From Rapana venosa (lineage: Eukaryota; Mollusca; Gastropoda; Neogastropoda; Muricidae): 64,000 nucleotides of DNA. Below are positions 34,827 to 45,741 of this stretch, piece by piece. Each line of letters starts with the position of its first letter. Positions within the stretch are counted from its first letter, which is position 1. The stretch covers positions 2,088,476 to 2,152,475 of the forward strand of contig CM054145.1 of assembly GCA_028751875.1 (NCBI GenBank), given 5' to 3'. Under the pieces are notes generated by a model. That model had not been told where the DNA came from and did not search any database. It saw nothing but the letters and a program-made list of their open reading frames with translations. A program made the position numbers and the translations under genes.

Positions 34827-35080
34827 AGAGATGTCAAAGACCTCAGCTTCTCCAGGGGCCGGCAAATTGAGGGTGGCAGCCATCTCCTCTCCCTCGCTGC
34901 TTTACCTTACCTGTCCCTAATGAGGGCAGGTACCCATTTACAGCTGGGTGAACAGACTGTACTGAAGCCAAGGCATGCAAACGGTCAGTCACCCATCCAC
35001 TTGGTAACCACACTCAATGCTGCTTAACCTTAGCTTGGGGAGACCCAAGTGCTCTGACCACTGAACTATCCTGTCCCCCT
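34827..35080 (-). mobile_element. SINE family B, full length
   Basis: Minus strand: head GGACAGGATAGTTCAGTGGT next to 35076, CTCCCCAAGCTAAGGTTAAG, body CAGCTGTAAATGGGTACCTG, GGTAAAGCAGCGAGGGAGAG, ending in GAAGCTGAGGTCTTTGACAT. It forms the outer left member of a mirror arrangement with 35792-36020. Confidence 0.85.
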
Positions 35081-35204
35081 TTCCTAAATATATTACTAGA
35101 TCAGTATGATGAAAAATAAGCATGAAAGAGATGAGGGAAAGAAAATAAACCTTTATTACAAAAATGGTGATTTTCAGCCTAGTTTTTTGTTTTCGACTTT
35201 TTAT

Positions 35205-35548
35205 TTTAATTTTATTCTTTTATATTGAGGATAATGGAATAAGCACTTATGTGCTTTAAATCCAGTCCCCATGTGTATGCAGTTTTGTAAAATTGTCACC
35301 TGTTCCAACAGCACACAATGGCCTACTCTTACAAAAAGCGGAACAGGATTTAACGTGTGCGCAAGATGTTCTGCATGCGTTCGCACACGGGGCCTCGGTT
35401 TATAGTCTCATTTGAATGACTTTTGGGGAGAGTGGAGTCTGCACTGATGTTAACTCCAGGGGAAAATATCCCCTTGAACAGGAATCGAACCCGGGTTGTC
35501 AGATTGCCAGCGCAATGTTCGAACCACTAGGCTATCCCATCCTCATAT
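35205..35548 (-). mobile_element. SINE family A, full length
   Basis: Minus strand: head ATGGGATAGCCTAGTGGTTC, box B GGTTCGATTCC, linker GGAGTTAACATCAGTGCAG, core ATGAGACTATAAACCGAGG, body and tail. It lies head-to-head with the plus-strand copy that starts 5 bp away. Confidence 0.9.
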
Positions 35549-35552
35549 AAAC

Positions 35553-35765
35553 CTAGGTCCTGTGTGTGAACGCACGTAGAACATCTAGCGCACAATTTAA
35601 AATCCATTCCGCTTTTCCGAAGAGTAGGCCATTGTGTGCCGGTGGGAACAGATGACAACATTTACAAAACTGCATAACATTTACAGAACTGCATACACAT
35701 GGGGACTGGATGTAAAAAAAAACACATGAGTGCTTATTCCATTATCCTCGAAATAAAAGAATAAA
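35553..35765 (+). mobile_element. SINE family A, head missing
   Basis: Starts inside the core (AAACCTAGGTCCTGTGTG) and runs to the tail (TATCCTCGAAATAAAAGAAT). ACATTTACAAAACTGCATA is duplicated locally. It is inverted relative to the adjacent copy at 35205-35548. Confidence 0.85.
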
Positions 35766-35791
35766 TAAATAGAAAAATAAATGAATAATGG

Positions 35792-36020
35792 GTACAGGAT
35801 AGTTCGGTGGTCAGAGCACTTGCTCTCCCCAAGCTAAGATTAAGCAGCATCGAGCGTGGATACCTTGTGGATGGGCGACACTTCACATGCCCTGGCTTCA
35901 GTGCAGTCCCCAAGTTCCACCAGCTGTCAATGGGTACCTGCCCTCTTTAGGGTCAGGGAAGGTAAAGCAGTGAGGGAGAGGAGATGGGTGCCGCCCTCAA
36001 TATGCCGGCCCCTATAGAGA
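35792..36020 (+). mobile_element. SINE family B
   Basis: Head TACAGGATAGTTCGGTGGTC, CTCCCCAAGCTAAGATTAAG, CAGTGCAGTCCCCAAGTTCC, GGTAAAGCAGTGAGGGAGAG, CCGCCCTCAATATGCCGGCC. Outer right member of the mirrored B-A-A-B series. Confidence 0.85.
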
Positions 36021-36379
36021 ACACCTTTACTTACCTGACTTTTCTTACCGAAGTTTTCTTACCGAAGTGGGAAGAATAAAAACACATGCAAAACTACATC
36101 AAACAGAAGCAAATATACATAACAAAAAGGCATACAAAAAACCACATGTAACATCCATAACGAGTATAATCCAAAATAAACTGAACTGAATACCACTTTC
36201 AGTCATGGCAGATTTTCTGCATGAAATCCGAGCTGCTCTCCCCTGGGGATGCGTGTCGCCACTAGAGCAGCACCATCCATATTTTTCTTTTCATTTGCAA
36301 GTGTATTTGTTTTCCCATTAGGGCAGCTTGTTTTCCACAGAATGCTACTAGGAACAACTCTCTTCTTGTTGCCAGGGGT

Positions 36380-36545
36380 CCCTTTGCATGCATGTGTTGT
36401 ACACAAGACCTCGGACTATCGTCTCATCCAAAAGACAAGCGCCCAGACCTCCACTCAAGATGTAGTGGTGGGGAAAGTTTGGGTACGAAGAGGGATCAAA
36501 GCCACGCTTCACAGGCAAGTGCACTGCTCTAGACCACTGGTCTGT
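36380..36545 (-). mobile_element. SINE family C
   Basis: Minus strand: head CAGTGGTCTAGAGCAGTGCA, box B-like GCTTTGATCCC, core GATGAGACGATAGTCCGAGG. Just beyond it, 36600-36640 carries a plus-strand family-C head fragment (CTCTGTGGTCTAGAGGTAAC), again head-to-head. Confidence 0.65.
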
Positions 36546-36690
36546 AGAGAAACAAGTACACATCATAAACTCACTCCATGAAACAGAGAAACTGGACAGT
36601 TATGTAGCTCTGTGGTCTAGAGGTAACTCGCCTGCCTAAATGCTATTACAATACGATACAACACAACGCAATGAAATAAAAACAAGCGTA

Positions 36691-38032
36691 CAGTCAAGGT
36701 CGCTTACAACAAAGTCGGATATACCAAATTCCTGATCGAGTAACGAAGCAAAGAAGTTGATACCAGGGAAAATCCTTCACATGAAAGAAATGTGTTGGCT
36801 ATAACAAATTCCTGTTATAACAAAATATTGGTTTATAACGAACTGGTTTTGTTATCCCAAGCAGGCGATCCTGCCGCATATTTTGAATCGTATGTTGGGA
36901 CCCCTGTGAAAAATTCAAGCTGGATATTACAAAGTGGTTACTTGCAGTTGGGGAACATAGTGCTTCATAGTGATGGGCTCCCTGTGGACTTTCGACCCTG
37001 AGGATGCGGCATAAATCTGGGTGTGGCAGGGAGATTGGGATGAGCGGTGTGTGAACAGCATGACAGGAACTGTAGCGGCAATTCATGTAAACAGTAAAAC
37101 TGTCATCTAATCTGCTTTGTAGCGAGAGCATGTGATTGTCATCTGAGCACTTTGATTTGTTGCTTTACAAGATTCAGCGCTATATAAATTCCATACATTA
37201 TTATTGTTAAAACACAGCGGTCAACTCACACGGAGTCAAAGGTCCAGCGACTGTTGATGGAGGAGAGATGCTAGAAAAATGGGAAAGAGGATGTCGGACC
37301 AAGGACTCTAGATTATTTATTTATATACACTAAGACATGATGATAATTATATCTGTTACTTTCCCTGCAGTAATGGGAGAAAGCCTTTCCTTTTCAAGGT
37401 CTCATTTAATATTTTCCGCTAATGTCATTTCTTGTCAAGTTGTGACAAGCACAACAAAACTGCAATAAAGTATGGCAAACAGCATTATATATTTTAAAAT
37501 CAAATACTTACGTTTTTATTTCTATAGCAATGCCTACTCTATTTACCAAACAGTGTGAAACAGTAAACCAACAATGCAGAAACCCCCCCCCCCCTTTCAA
37601 TTCGTGGTGTAGTTTAATTTTTTCTCTGACGATGTTATATCTCCTGAAGTGCTCTCAGATGACTACAGAATGTTTTGTTCTCCTGTGTTACTACTTTTTA
37701 ATGGTGGTTTGCTTTAAAACTGCAGTGTAGGTCTATGTCATCTGTTTGTATGCATTCACAGCTGTATTCTGCAAGCAAACTGGTGAGATCATTTAAAAAA
37801 AAAAAAAAAAAAAAAATTAAAGTGTGTAACAGCCTAAGAAACTAGCATTACCGCCTCCTATGTATGTGGGCACGCATGTGTGTGCGTGAGAGAGAGAGGT
37901 GGGGGTCGTGTCTATTATTACAGAGCAGCCGGAAAAATAATTGTTAACCTGGCACAACAGACTGAACGAATTCCAGATATAACCAATCACTTTTGAATGT
38001 CCCTGGTGATTTGTTATAAGCGACCTCAACTG
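36691..38032. mobile_element. pogo/Tigger-like non-autonomous DNA transposon
   Basis: Left end CAGTCAAGGTCGCTTACAAC and right end, reversed, CAGTTGAGGTCGCTTATAAC form a TIR of about 23 bp. TA flanks both sides (36689-36690, 38033-38034), as expected of Tc1/mariner-pogo. The CAGT start and subterminal TATAACAAA words (36798-36840) resemble Tigger-type ends. I found no transposase with a DDE pattern, so it is non-autonomous or decayed. It contains a LINE tail at 37140-37205 and an A25 run at 37795-37816. Confidence 0.8.
37140..37205 (+). mobile_element. CR1/L2-like LINE 3' tail fragment
   Basis: CACTTTGATTTGTTGCTTTA, then TTCAGCGCTATATAAATTCC and ATACATTATTATT: the shared LINE terminus in plus orientation, inside the pogo-like element. 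Confidence 0.6.
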
Positions 38033-38254
38033 TACAGAAAAACCCCAATACACACACACACAAGACACATACACAACACACTCACACAAAACATACAATT
38101 ACACGCACGCACACTGTGGGTGTACCTTGGCAGCCGCTGTGCTCTCCCTCTGTCCGCCTCCTCCTGTCCCTCTGTCTCCAATGTCCTCCACACTCTGGTC
38201 AGGACCTCACACTGTCCATTCACAGAAAAGAAGAGCATCACTGTTTACTTTCCT

Positions 38255-38572
38255 TTTTTCTTCTTTTATCTTGAGGATAATGGAATAAGCACTCACATGC
38301 TTTTTTACATCCAGTCCCCATGTGTATGCAGTTTTGTCTTTTTTGTCATCCGTTCCCACTGGCACACAACGGCCTACTCTTTCGAAAAGTGGAACGGGTT
38401 TAAACGTGTGCGCAAGATGTTCTGTGTGCGGTTTATAGTCTCAACCGAAGGACTTTTGGGGAGAGTGGAGTCTGCACTGATGTTAACTCCTCTTGAAGGA
38501 GATTCAAACCCGAGTCAGCAGATCACGAGCACATCACTCTAACCACCAGGCTATCCCGTCCCCCCCACTGTA
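38255..38572 (-). mobile_element. SINE family A, near full length
   Basis: Minus strand: head GACGGGATAGCCTGGTGGTT, box B-like GGTTTGAATCTCC, linker GAGTTAACATCAGTGCAGAC, core and tail. Small deletion in the core near 38430. Confidence 0.85.
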
Positions 38573-38695
38573 TACATTCATCTCCATGACTACTTTCCAC
38601 ACTTACAGGAGCTGTCACAAAAAGATTTTGAAAAAAAAATGAAGCATAACTTTCTATACTACAACATGTCAACTTTTTCATTTAAGTAAATACCA

Positions 38696-39504
38696 ATGCC
38701 TTAGAGCAACAACGGTTTTTCAGCAATTTTCGATTTTTTCATATTTGGTAGAATTTACTGTAAACTTTCAGATGACAAAAGTATAAAATAAAAGTTTTAT
38801 TAATTTCAAAGATATTTGAAGAAAACCTTTGTTGCACAAAATTACCCTAGCAAATTTCACAGGGTACACTGGACTACTGCACAGCATCCCGCTTTTCCTC
38901 TAAAGCCTTTAATGCCAATTATCTGGGACAGGGCTATACAACAGCGGACATCCAGCTGTGCAAACCCTTCTTGCCTAGGAGTGGGTACACTTGGACTGCT
39001 GGGCAGGGTTTATGTAACACTGGTGGGCCTGGGGGTTGTGTGGTTGTTCCTGCTGAAAACTGGTGGCTGGAATGTGATCTTACCTGGGAATGAGGGTTTA
39101 AGCTTTGTGCCATGCCCTATATTTTCTCTGCAAGCAAGGTGGTCTACCTTCACTGCCAGTGTTTTTGCTATCCTGGCCTTTACAGGAAATTCCACTTTCT
39201 GCACTAGCCTAGCCTAGCATCGCTTTGAGAGGACCAGAATTAGTGGACATCAAAGTTTCACATGCAGACAGCGAGAAAATTCCGGACAAAAACAGGCCAC
39301 CAGTTGTAAATATGCATTTATGCGCTTTCTTCTACATAAATATGCTATGATAAAGATCACATCAATACCCATTCTCTTTCCAAAAACTGAATACTTCCGT
39401 TCAATCCTCGATTTGTTCTGACCGTTCAAACTTTTCAAATGAGTGTATCTCAAAACTTTTGAAAATGGCGGCTCTGTTGATAGACCATTGTTGCTCTAAG
39501 GCAT
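38696..39504. mobile_element. Small TIR element, superfamily unknown
   Basis: Left end ATGCCTTAGAGCAACAACGG (38696-38715). Right end reads, reversed, ATGCCTTAGAGCAACAATGG (39485-39504), so the 20-bp inverted ends match at 19 positions. No target-site duplication is clear. A 133-codon frame at 38816-39217 has two hydrophobic segments (V-T-L-V-G-L-G-V-V-W-L-F-L-L) but no recognisable transposase; I would not call it a gene on this evidence. Confidence 0.6.
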
Positions 39505-40100
39505 CGATAACATCACAACATGAATCAATCAAAATGTGGATCTAAGCATAGCAATGGATCTTGCAGCTTAAGTTGTTCCTCTATCAATTCATGAGGGCTA
39601 TAGCATGTTACAACATGCATGTTGGAAACACTTTAAAAAGAACCTACAGAATATCGGTTCTCCCTGCATGATGATGTAACCCATCTATTATCTTTTCCAT
39701 GCTTATAGAAAATTTTCCAAAAAAGCAATACGTATCTGGTGAAAATATTACCAGTGCTCACATTCTTTTACAACGCACAGATCTGAAAATCTTTTTGCCT
39801 GTCTTCCCAGTCCATAGCTCACAGCAACTTCTAAAAGACATTCCATTAATGAAAGAAACTGTTTTGCCATTAAATCATACCCCTATTTCAGACTCCTTTA
39901 GTATAATTACGTTTACTATGCTAGACCGCACAAGAAAAAGAAGACACTACCATTGGCCCACTCCCTTAATCCAGTGATTCTTTTTTTCTTTCCCTTCTAC
40001 ATCACTGGGGACACAGCTTTTAGCTCGGCCACCAAACAAGTTTGTGTAATTAAAATGAAATTAACAAATAAGCTCACAACATTTATGGACACACACACAC
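39505..40100. other. No gene seen
   Basis: AT-rich unique sequence. Frames of up to about 90 codons occur, without recognisable motifs. Confidence 0.5.
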
Positions 40101-40101
40101 A

Positions 40102-40200
40102 CGGTGGGAACAGATGACAAAACTGCATACACATGGGAACTGGATGTAAAAAAAAGCATGCAAGTGCTTATTCCATTATCCTCAAAATAAAAGATAATGA
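40102..40200 (+). mobile_element. SINE family A, 3' fragment
   Basis: ACGGTGGGAACAGATGACAA, then GCATACACATGGGAACTGGA and ATTATCCTCAAAATAAAAG. Only the last 100 bp remain. Confidence 0.75.
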
Positions 40201-40439
40201 TAATAACCAACACACATACACACAATAAACACACCTACACATGCATGTACAAAGAGAACACACTAACAGATATCTTGATCTATCAGCCTTTTGTGTGTGT
40301 GTGTGTGATATCTTCAGATTAACGTCTATTCACATTTAGTGAATTTAGACTGAAAAAGTAATCTAAACAAGAGAATGCAAACAATAACAGAAAAGTGTCA
40401 GATATCAGTACTGAATAAAAACTAACTTTAAACATACTA

Positions 40440-43400
40440 CAAAAACTGAAATATCGGACTTCTTATCAATCCTTACACAATGTCCAACAACGATGGTTCA
40501 GACAAAATCTGATCCAGTGACAAGCTTGGTACAGCAGGTAAAAATGCTTTTAAATGTCCACAATCAAAAATAACATGGCCATTGGTAACCTTCTCCCCAC
40601 AAATACAGTTAACATCTTTCACGTATTTTGTCCTGAAAGCATTTACTTTAAGGCAATGTGTGGCACTAAATTTTACTTTTTACAATTGAAGAATCAAAAT
40701 CTAGTTTTTGAACATGTGCTGCTCGGTCAGACTCGGCACTGATTCTCAGCAATTCGTCCGTTTCCTTCAATGCTGTGCATTGTCGAGTAAATGCAAGGTG
40801 TTTTTCTCACCTCGGCTTGCATTTAGGAGCCATTCGAAGTGTTTATTTTTTCAAACGAGTCATTTTTCTGCTTGAAGCGGAGGCAAAAGCACGATGTAAA
40901 CAACGGCCATTTGCAATGACATAAGCGTCACGTGACCTGATACAGCTAACCGGCTAGCTTGTTTTTGAATCGCCCTCTATATATGGAAGTTGCCGTGGAT
41001 ATGCTAATCGTCGAAAATGACGTATAGTTCATTGTGAATGAGTTTTAGCAGTCGCAGCTCTTCGGAATAGTGTAGGGGAGATAATCTAGTTTCGTTTGGT
41101 GTGCGACACGCCGTAGTTTGTGAACGAGAAATGTCGGTTGCTAGGGCAAAAAGATCGGTATTTTCACGCATTTTTCGGGACAAATGAAAGCAAACTCGGT
41201 TGGGTTAGGTTAGTAAAACCTCTTTTTTTGCAAAAATACACCATTTTAATGAAATTTAATTATGGAATATGAATATAGACATATTTTAGAATGTAAATTT
41301 GGAAAAATCTAAAAATAGCCAAATTGACCCAAATTTAGCAAAATCTACTGCCGCACATTGCCTTAAATCTGCACATAAGGGATAATATATTTCTGGGATT
41401 ATACCAACCACAGACTTTGTTAGAAATTAAAACATTTTGAAAATCTATCACATTGCTAGTACAACCACTATAAAGACAATAGCCAGAATCATATATCTTC
41501 TTTCTGAAGTGCTTCCAGCAAGCGTTTTGTAGCAAGCTGTATCCCTCATGCAGAGATAAGGCAACATATATTTCACAGGAAGCATTTTTATACCTCGCTC
41601 CATATTTTGCAAGACTGTCAACTTTTTCATAAAAAAAGATACCAGTGTGTGAGGGAACCCAACAGAAATTAATAGTACTACCTCTTAAAATCCAAAAGTG
41701 TACCAGATGCCTGATTTCAATGAGAAGGTCTTTTCTTACAAGTAGAATTTTTTAAAGCATGTAAAACTAATTCAGAATCAACACACATAAGGATGTTGAA
41801 TATGTCTTTAGGGAAGTCAAGTACATAGTTAAGTGCCAACAGTATAGCAGTTAGCTCAGCTGTCAATATTGATTTATTTTTTCCCAGGTTGACAGATCGC
41901 TCTATTTTTAATGATGGAATAATGAAAGCTGCACCTGCCTCATTAGTATTTAGAACCGACCAATTGGTATAGATGTTGAGATGATCAAGATAAGTAGTTT
42001 GAATATGTTCTTTTACTAATGGTGAAAGAATGTTAACATTTTCAACTTTTCTTACAGAAGAATAATTAATGTCAAAAAAAGCTTTTAAAAGTTCCCAAGG
42101 TGGGTAGGGAGCTGACTGTACTGATTTTGCTAATTCATTTGGATGAAGTTCTGAATGTTTAAAAAGGGGAGAAGTGTAAGTACTAATTGTAGTAAGCGAG
42201 CTGATAGTTCTTGCTCTTTTCGGAAAGTGAATGTCAGACTTTATTTGAACTTCATTTTCAACATTGCATGTCTCTGGATTTTCTTTTAAAAGCAAATAAT
42301 TTGGAGCACTGAAAAATACTTCTTGTCCATAAGACAGTCTTGATCGCACAAGGGCCAAGGACAGATGCTTTAATACAGTAATATCTTGCCCCCCATGGCT
42401 GTTTACTGGTAACTGTTAAAAAGTTAAGAACTTTCTTAGCTTTAGTTGCCATATATTCAATATGTTGATTCCACGTTAACTTAGTAGTGAGGTATTTTCC
42501 TAAGAATTTCACCACTTGTTTGTATTCTAGAGCTTCTCCATTTAGTCGAAAATTAGGTAGAACTTGTGGGTCAACACCATTATTAAAGAGGACAAGGTTG
42601 GGTTTTTTCAGGGGGAAGTGAAAGACCATTCTCAAAAAGATAACCACTAAGTTTGTCAATTTCTTTTTTATATACTTTTTGATAAAAATTTTCTGCCTTT
42701 TGGGTGTTTTCTTTTTCATCGTAACATCCATCCACATACATATATCGTCAGCATATTGCGCAAGAATAACACTGCCTGATAAAAGTTTAGGAAGATTATG
42801 CAGTAAAATGTTGAATAGATAAGGTGATATTACTGAACCTTGCAGGATACCCATGTCTGGTGACCTTGAGGTAGAATACCAATTCCCAACTTAAGCTTGA
42901 ATAATTCTTTCTGACAGAAAGCTTTTAATATAGAAGTAAATATTGCCAGAAAGGCCAATAGATTTCAGTTTATAAAGCAATCTCTCATGCCACACATGAT
43001 CATATGCTTTATGTACGTAAAAAATGTGGCAAGTACATTCTTCCTTCGAGCAAACTGATATTTAACTTGAGTGGTAAGTTTAACTAAATGATCAACTGTA
43101 GATCTATCCTTACGAAACCTGCCTAAGTTACAGGTATAATTTTATTTTTGTCACAAACATGTCTGTCTGTTTAAGATTATATTTTCCATCACTGTATGGG
43201 AAGTTAATGCAATAGGTCTATAGTTATTCTTATCGGTCATGGTCTTTCTTTGCTTTAATACTGCTATCAAAATAGAATGTTTCCACGATTGAGGTATAAT
43301 TCCATGAATCCAGCAGCATTGAAAAAGGTCTAACAACAGAATTAACCACTCATTAGGGAGATGCCTTAGTAGTTCATTAGATATTGAATCTTTACCCACT

Positions 43401-44820
43401 GATGTTTTTTTAGTGGGCAGAGATAAGATTACATCTCTTACTTCTTGCAACGTAATGGGGGCATTCACGTAGTGTGTATTATCGCATTCTGGATCTAAAT
43501 ATTCGTCTTTCTGTACCTGTTTCTCTAAATGTTTTAGATTCACCTGAAAAGTTCTGAGTACTCATAGAATCAGAAAACATATCTATGAAATGTTCAGCTT
43601 TTTCTGAATCAGAAAGAACTACTTTTTCCTGTATTTTCATTGGACAATTCTGTAAACAAACATTATTTTCCATGTCATTGAATTTTGTCCACACCTTTTT
43701 TTACATTTGTATAATTAAAAACGTCTTTTGTACAGAAACTACTCCAAAACTGGCACTTAGCTTAGCACTCACTGTTGCATGCAGTTTGCTCTTTTCATCA
43801 AGAGATGAGTTTTTTCATTGCGCTCTTTTATATAGTTTTTATATTTTTCTTTTTTCTCATTAACAGCTTTCTGACAAGAATCATTCCACCATATGTTACC
43901 TGAATGTTTGTTGGATTTTAAAGATGAAAATTTTGGAATTGAACCATCAGCAACTTGTACAATTATATCTGTAAATTTTTCGTTAAAAATTTTTTGACAT
44001 CATCATCTTTAATGCTTTCTGTATTTACTGCTGTTAAAATAGTATTAAATCTATTCCAGTCGGCAAGATCACAATAAAATTTTGGGATAGCATCTTTATC
44101 ATTACTGTATCCACAAGAGTAGTCATTAAGGGTAATTACAATTGGTAAGAGATCACTCCCTAAAGTGTTGGTGTGTGTTTCCCATTTACAATTTGGAGCA
44201 AGCACAGGAGAAATGAAGGTCAAGTCAATGGCACTTGCCCTATGACTAGCAATATCTGGGATTCTTGTTACATTACCATCATTTAATAAATAAAGGCAAG
44301 AATCTACTATATTTTCAACAAATCTCTTGCTAGTTACTGATGTGCTGCCCTTATCCCAAAAAGGAGAGTGAGCATTAAAGTCTCCAACGACTATCCACTT
44401 TTTATTTGAATCTTGCAATGTGCGAATCCATTCAGTATTTTCCTCATTTGGACCTTTAGGGAGATATACAGAAACAACATTTATGATGAGATGATTATTG
44501 ACTCTCACATTTGCTGCACAGGAATATAGATTCAATATAGAAGTTGGTGCTGGTGATTTACATGAACTATACTCCAATTTTTCACGGATGTATATGGCGG
44601 TTTTTATCTTTCCTGTACCACTCATAACGTTTTCATGAATTGGTGGATGATAAAAGTTTGCCAGTCTAGGCAAATTGCTTCACTGACATTCAGTGACTGT
44701 ACAACTAATATTTGGTAACTGACTGTGGAGAGGTGGTGAATAAGATACTGTAGGTTAGTCATCACCAATCTGCAGTTCCACTGCAATATTTTTACTGGAC
44801 ATTGTTGTGCCATTTTGATA
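40440..44820 (-). mobile_element. RNase H-bearing LINE, decayed, interrupted by a MITE
   Basis: Minus-strand domain order: N-terminal endonuclease start near 44813 (I-L-Q-W-N-C-R), endonuclease body 44673-43963 (V-V-G-D-F-N-A-H-S-P-F-W and A-I-D-L-T-F-I-S). The reverse transcriptase follows at 43543-42258. It shows N-Y-R-P-I-A-L-T, a V-W-H-E-R-L-L-Y block, G-S-V-I-S-P, A-Q-Y-A-D-D-I-C (YADD box) and F-L-G-K-Y-L. RNase H lies at about 41985-41560 (A-E-L-T-A-I-L-L-A-L, C-V-D-S-E-L-V-L, then W-V-P-S-H-T-G-I). A C-I-C-G...H-V-I-F-D-C zinc finger is at 40640-40460. In RNase H the first aspartate reads Asn (Y-T-N-W-S). At least five frame breaks. Fits I/Nimb- or Jockey-related LINEs. The MITE at 40652-41362 splits RNase H from the finger. 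Confidence 0.85.
40652..41362. mobile_element. TTAA-flanked MITE inside the LINE
   Basis: Inverted ends GGCAATGTGTGGCACTAAAT and, reversed from the right, GGCAATGTGCGGCAGTAGAT. TTAA occurs on both sides (40648-40651 and 41363-41366), the target of piggyBac- and Kolobok-type transposases. Removing it joins LINE RNase H sequence to its zinc finger. The interior is 711 bp with no transposase and more CpG than its surroundings. Confidence 0.8.
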
Positions 44821-45059
44821 TTTAAAGTAGAATAAGGCAGAACTTAAGTAAAAGAATAAATAAATAAATAAATGAATAAAGAAAACATTTCAAGATAGCT
44901 TAGCTACAACTATTACCAATAGACTAGATCTATGCAATAGAAGAGACGATCAAAAAGCGAGAGCCAGAATTTATCGCAGATCTACATGGACGACCCTAAT
45001 TAAATCTCTAAACAGTTTGTCAATCAGTTCATAAACGTTCAGAACTATTCTCCTAAATA
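44821..45059. other. No gene seen
   Basis: Starts with an AATA microsatellite (about 44855-44880), then unique AT-rich sequence. Confidence 0.5.
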
Positions 45060-45738
45060 TCCATACATGTTCCACCAGGGGCCCCTGTCTCCAACTGGAG
45101 GCAAGACTCTGGAGAACGCTGGAAAGTTTCTGCTGTGTGATTGCACAGTTGGGTGTCTCTTGGTCTTCCTCGGAGTCTGCCAGAAAAGCTGATGGACATG
45201 TCTGCCCACGTTGACTGCCAGCACACTGGATCCTCTCCGTGATGGGTGTAGTCCATCCTTTAAAACATCCTGGTGTTAGTGGGAAGATTGGAATGGTGAA
45301 CTAAAGAAACATTAGCATCATCATGAAGTTCAGCACTGATCAATGCATTAAAAAGTTCCCTCTGCACATTAAGTTTAGAGTCTCAAACAGGGGCAATCTT
45401 GCTGGCAACGATCTTTGTTCTAGGGTGGTCAGCAACTAATCTATACAGTCGATGGATTTCTTGCTACTACGTCTTGGGTCAGAGGTCTTGATGTCATTTA
45501 TACCACAGTGGACGACAATAGCATCCACAGGTTTGTCAGAGTTGGAAATTGCTGTGTCCAGAGTTGGTTGTAAATCTTCTATTTTGAGGGCTTTACAGGA
45601 CTCCATGTTAAATCCATAGGAAAGCCCTAGTCTGTCAGCACTGACCCCCTTCATGACAGAGGCGTGAAGAAACACCACTTGCCGCATGTCTTGATGTTGT
45701 TCTGTCTGTTTGAAACTAGGTGTTTTTCTTGTAGACCT
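45060..45738 (-). pseudogene. SGNH-esterase-like fragment, probably LINE ORF1
   Basis: Minus strand encodes I-V-V-H-C-G-I-N-D-I-K (the conserved G-x-N-D block of SGNH hydrolases) near 45510. Farther on is K-D-G-L-H-P-S near 45250, the D-x-x-H catalytic block, followed by V-N-V-G-R-H-V-H-Q-L-F-W. One in-frame TGA near 45380 and a frame change near 45270 break it. Esterase domains of this kind occur in ORF1 of CR1/L2-like LINEs (family knowledge), which is the likeliest origin; a host esterase pseudogene is the alternative. Confidence 0.6.
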
Positions 45739-45741
45739 AGG

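Noticed and set aside
38816..39217. 133-codon hypothetical membrane protein
   Set aside because: No recognisable family, no splice or promoter context, and it lies inside a small inverted-end element.
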